From Gordonia hydrophobica NBRC 16057 (GTDB lineage Bacteria; Actinomycetota; Actinomycetes; Mycobacteriales; Mycobacteriaceae): DNA of 64,000 nucleotides. This document shows, in pieces, positions 62,249 through 64,000 of this stretch (the first letter of the stretch is position 1; every line of letters starts with the position of its first letter). The position numbers and the translations under genes were made by a program. The DNA is taken from the NCBI RefSeq assembly GCF_001592365.1, contig NZ_BCWU01000001.1, positions 434,001 to 498,000 on the forward strand, read 5' to 3'. The notes beneath the pieces were generated by a model. It searched no databases. It worked only from the letters and a program-made list of their open reading frames with translations, and had not been told where the DNA came from.

Positions 62249-63805
62249 CTAGTTCTGAGGCGCAGGCGTCAGTAGCACCTTTCGGATCTTGCCCGCCGGC
62301 GTCATCGGGAGCGCATCGACGATCTCGACGGCGTCGGGCACCTTGTACGCGGCGAGCGAGCGTCGGCACTTTTCGAGAAGCGATTCGACGTTGACGGTCG
62401 CGTGCGGCGCCGGCACGACGAAGGCGTAACCGGTCTCGCCGTAGGTGCGGTGCGGAATGCCGATCACCGCACACATCGCGACGGTCGGGTCGGTGGCGAG
62501 GACGTTCTCCACCTCGGCGGGGTAGACGTTGTAGCCGCCGCGCACGTACATCTCCTTCTTGCGGGCGATGATGCTGACGTGGCCGTCGTCGTTCATCGTC
62601 GCGACGTCGCCGGTCGACAACCAGCCGTCGTCGGCGAACGTCGCCGCCGTCTCGGTCGGCTTCTCCCAGTATCCGGCGGCGACGCACGCGCCGCGGACCT
62701 GCAGTTCGCCGGGCTCACCGGGCGGCAGCGGTGCGCCGTCGTCAGAGACGACGCGTCCTTCGACGCCGTCGAGCGGAGTGCCGATGGTGGTGGCGACCGT
62801 CGCCAGCGAGTCACCCTCCGGAGAGATGACGCAGGCGCCCGAGGTCTCGGACAACCCGTACAGGTTCGCCAGTCGGGGGCCGCCGAAACGGGCGGTCACC
62901 TGCTCGGCGAGTGACGGCTCGAGATTCGATCCGCCGACCACGCACAGTCGTACCGTCGACAGGTCGCAGGCGGCGAACGCCTCGGACGCCAACAGCATGC
63001 GATACATGGTGGGGACGCCGCAGAAGACGGTCAATCCGCGTTGTGCGGCGTCGACGACGAGATCGGGATGAAAGCGGGCGAGCAGGGCGACGGCCCCGCC
63101 GACCACGAGGCTGGAACCGACGGCGCAGGTGAGCCCACCGACGTGATTGAACGGCAGCGCACCGAGAAGGACGTCGTCGGCGCGCTGACCGAATCGCTGC
63201 GCCTGCATGGCCGCGGAGGCGAGCAGGCTCGCATGCGTGAGGGTGGCGCCCTTCGGCTCGCCGGTGGTGCCGGACGTATAGAGAATGACGGCGGGGTCGT
63301 CGGGTGTCGCGGCCTCGGGTTCGGCGTCGGGCTCGCTCGCTTCCATCCGCGCCCAACCGTCGTCGCCGTCGGCGCCGAAGAACACCGTGCGCTGCACGCT
63401 CGGGATGCGCGGAGCGAGCTCCGCGAGGAACGGACGGAACTCGAAATCGCCGGCTGTCTCGTCGCAGAGAAGGAGCGTGGCCTCGGACTGACCGAGCATG
63501 TAGGCGAACTCGTGCTCGCGGTAGATGACGTTGAGCGTCACCAGGATCGCGCCGATCTGCGCGGTCGCGAAGTAGGCGACCAGCCATTCGGGGCTGTTCG
63601 TCGCGGCGATCGCGACGCGGTCACCGCGCCCGATGCCTGCGGCGCGCAGACCTGTCGCCGCGCGCAGCGCGCGCTGACGCATCTGACCGTAGGTGACGGT
63701 CTCGCCGCCGAAGTGAATGAACGGTGCGTCCGGTGCGCTCGCGGCACGGTCGGCGAGGACGGCGCCGAGGGTCTTGTTCGCGACGGCGGACAACGGTGAC
63801 GGCAT
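62249..63805 (-). CDS. Acyl-CoA synthetase (AMP-forming, long-chain-fatty-acid ligase-like)
   Basis: 518 aa. Phosphate loop ILYTSGTTGEPKGATLTHASL, A5 ANLYGLSETSGACVIS, hinge GWLSTGDVATMNDDGHVSIIARKKEMYVRGGYNVYP and catalytic Lys in LPMTPAGKIRKVLL. The overall form is that of FadD13/FACL-type ligases of Mycobacteriales. ATG 63805 has an AGGGAGAG site. The substrate cannot be told from sequence; no beta-oxidation gene adjoins it in the window. Confidence 0.92.
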   Translation of the reverse strand: MPSPLSAVANKTLGAVLADRAASAPDAPFIHFGGETVTYGQMRQRALRAATGLRAAGIGRGDRVAIAATNSPEWLVAYFATAQIGAILVTLNVIYREHEFAYMLGQSEATLLLCDETAGDFEFRPFLAELAPRIPSVQRTVFFGADGDDGWARMEASEPDAEPEAATPDDPAVILYTSGTTGEPKGATLTHASLLASAAMQAQRFGQRADDVLLGALPFNHVGGLTCAVGSSLVVGGAVALLARFHPDLVVDAAQRGLTVFCGVPTMYRMLLASEAFAACDLSTVRLCVVGGSNLEPSLAEQVTARFGGPRLANLYGLSETSGACVISPEGDSLATVATTIGTPLDGVEGRVVSDDGAPLPPGEPGELQVRGACVAAGYWEKPTETAATFADDGWLSTGDVATMNDDGHVSIIARKKEMYVRGGYNVYPAEVENVLATDPTVAMCAVIGIPHRTYGETGYAFVVPAPHATVNVESLLEKCRRSLAAYKVPDAVEIVDALPMTPAGKIRKVLLTPAPQN

Positions 63806-63899
63806 GGACTCTCCCTCTCATCGGTCGATGAGGCCAGCATCGCGCACCGAGGAGGGGCGGTGGTGGGAAACTGTCGATCGCGTCGAGGTACCGGGCAGC

Positions 63900-64000
63900 T
63901 CACAGGCGCAGTGCGTACTCCCGTAAGCGCTCCGAGGCAGCCGCCAGCGAGTCGGCCGCAGCGGCGGCGTGCTCGGCGACCGCGGGCAGTCGGTCGGCGA
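63900..64000 (-). CDS. C-terminal fragment of an unidentified protein
   Basis: The minus-strand frame is open from the right edge to a TGA at 63902-63900, giving about 33 residues. It is an Ala-rich amphipathic helix ending in ASERLREYALRL. It has the look of the last helix of a transcriptional regulator or helical protein, but the piece is too short to name. It runs in the same direction as, and is 95 bases upstream of, the acyl-CoA synthetase. Confidence 0.5.
   Translation of the reverse strand, partial: ADRLPAVAEHAAAAADSLAAASERLREYALRL

Overview
The window is high-G+C, densely coded DNA from an actinobacterium of the order Mycobacteriales, most likely Gordonia or a close relative. This is an inference from several things: DtxR/IdeR-type iron box, mycothiol-type DinB enzyme, Rv1155-like F420/PPOX protein, AfsR-like regulator, many leaderless starts (a TANNNT -10 box 6-7 nt before ATG/GTG), and a dispersed 'GGTCTCGAT...ACTCGACCA' intergenic repeat. 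No rRNA, CRISPR array, phage or insertion-sequence transposase was seen. There is one tRNA (anticodon CAU).

Layout. 1-2.6 kb: a 5'-truncated membrane protein, a macro-domain protein and a small unknown gene. 2.7-4.9 kb: a MarR-regulated DHA2 drug exporter with a double operator. 5.1-7.2 kb: a PhoX-type secreted phosphatase. 7.4-19.6 kb: the main system of the window, two tandem Wadjet/MksBEF-type SMC operons on the minus strand. Transcription order is jetA1-jetB1-jetC1-jetD1 and then jetA2-jetB2-jetC2. Genes within each operon are joined by 4-nt start/stop overlaps. The first jetC carries an in-frame amber codon at codon 199; the second set has no nuclease (JetD) gene of its own and has its own leaderless promoter. 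19.8-21.5 kb: a secreted serine protease and an epoxide-hydrolase-like enzyme. 21.6-28.9 kb: a GlcD-type FAD oxidase and a catabolic operon (aldehyde dehydrogenase, DinB enzyme, SDR, acyl-CoA synthetase) divergent from an AraC regulator.

29.1-32.3 kb: a lone 1048-residue protein that I cannot assign. 32.3-38.1 kb: an iron/siderophore uptake cluster (AraC regulator, IdeR box, lipoprotein, a siderophore-interacting protein fused to a methyltransferase-like domain, two FecCD permeases) without an ATPase. 38.1-43.3 kb: an AfsR-like giant regulator converging on a DrrAB-type exporter. 43.4-45.1 kb: a PPOX protein, a roughly 700-bp composite inverted repeat, and a DUF4262 gene. 45.3-49.9 kb: dnaG, an OPT transporter, and a DUF559-type fragment between two sequence-related giant hairpins, next to the tRNA.

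50.0-54.9 kb: an unknown gene and a NarL-type two-component system followed by a FtsX-type ABC pair. 55.0-58.5 kb: a TetR/DHA2 exporter operon with a three-site, 16-bp-phased operator, divergent from an FAD monooxygenase. 58.6-64 kb: a feruloyl-CoA-synthase-like ligase, an FBP zinc-finger protein, an HdeD-like membrane protein, another acyl-CoA synthetase, and the 3' end of an unidentified gene. The window is thus rich in regulated exporters (two DHA2 pumps, DrrAB, and a FtsX-type pair), acyl-CoA ligases for catabolism, and a double anti-plasmid SMC locus.
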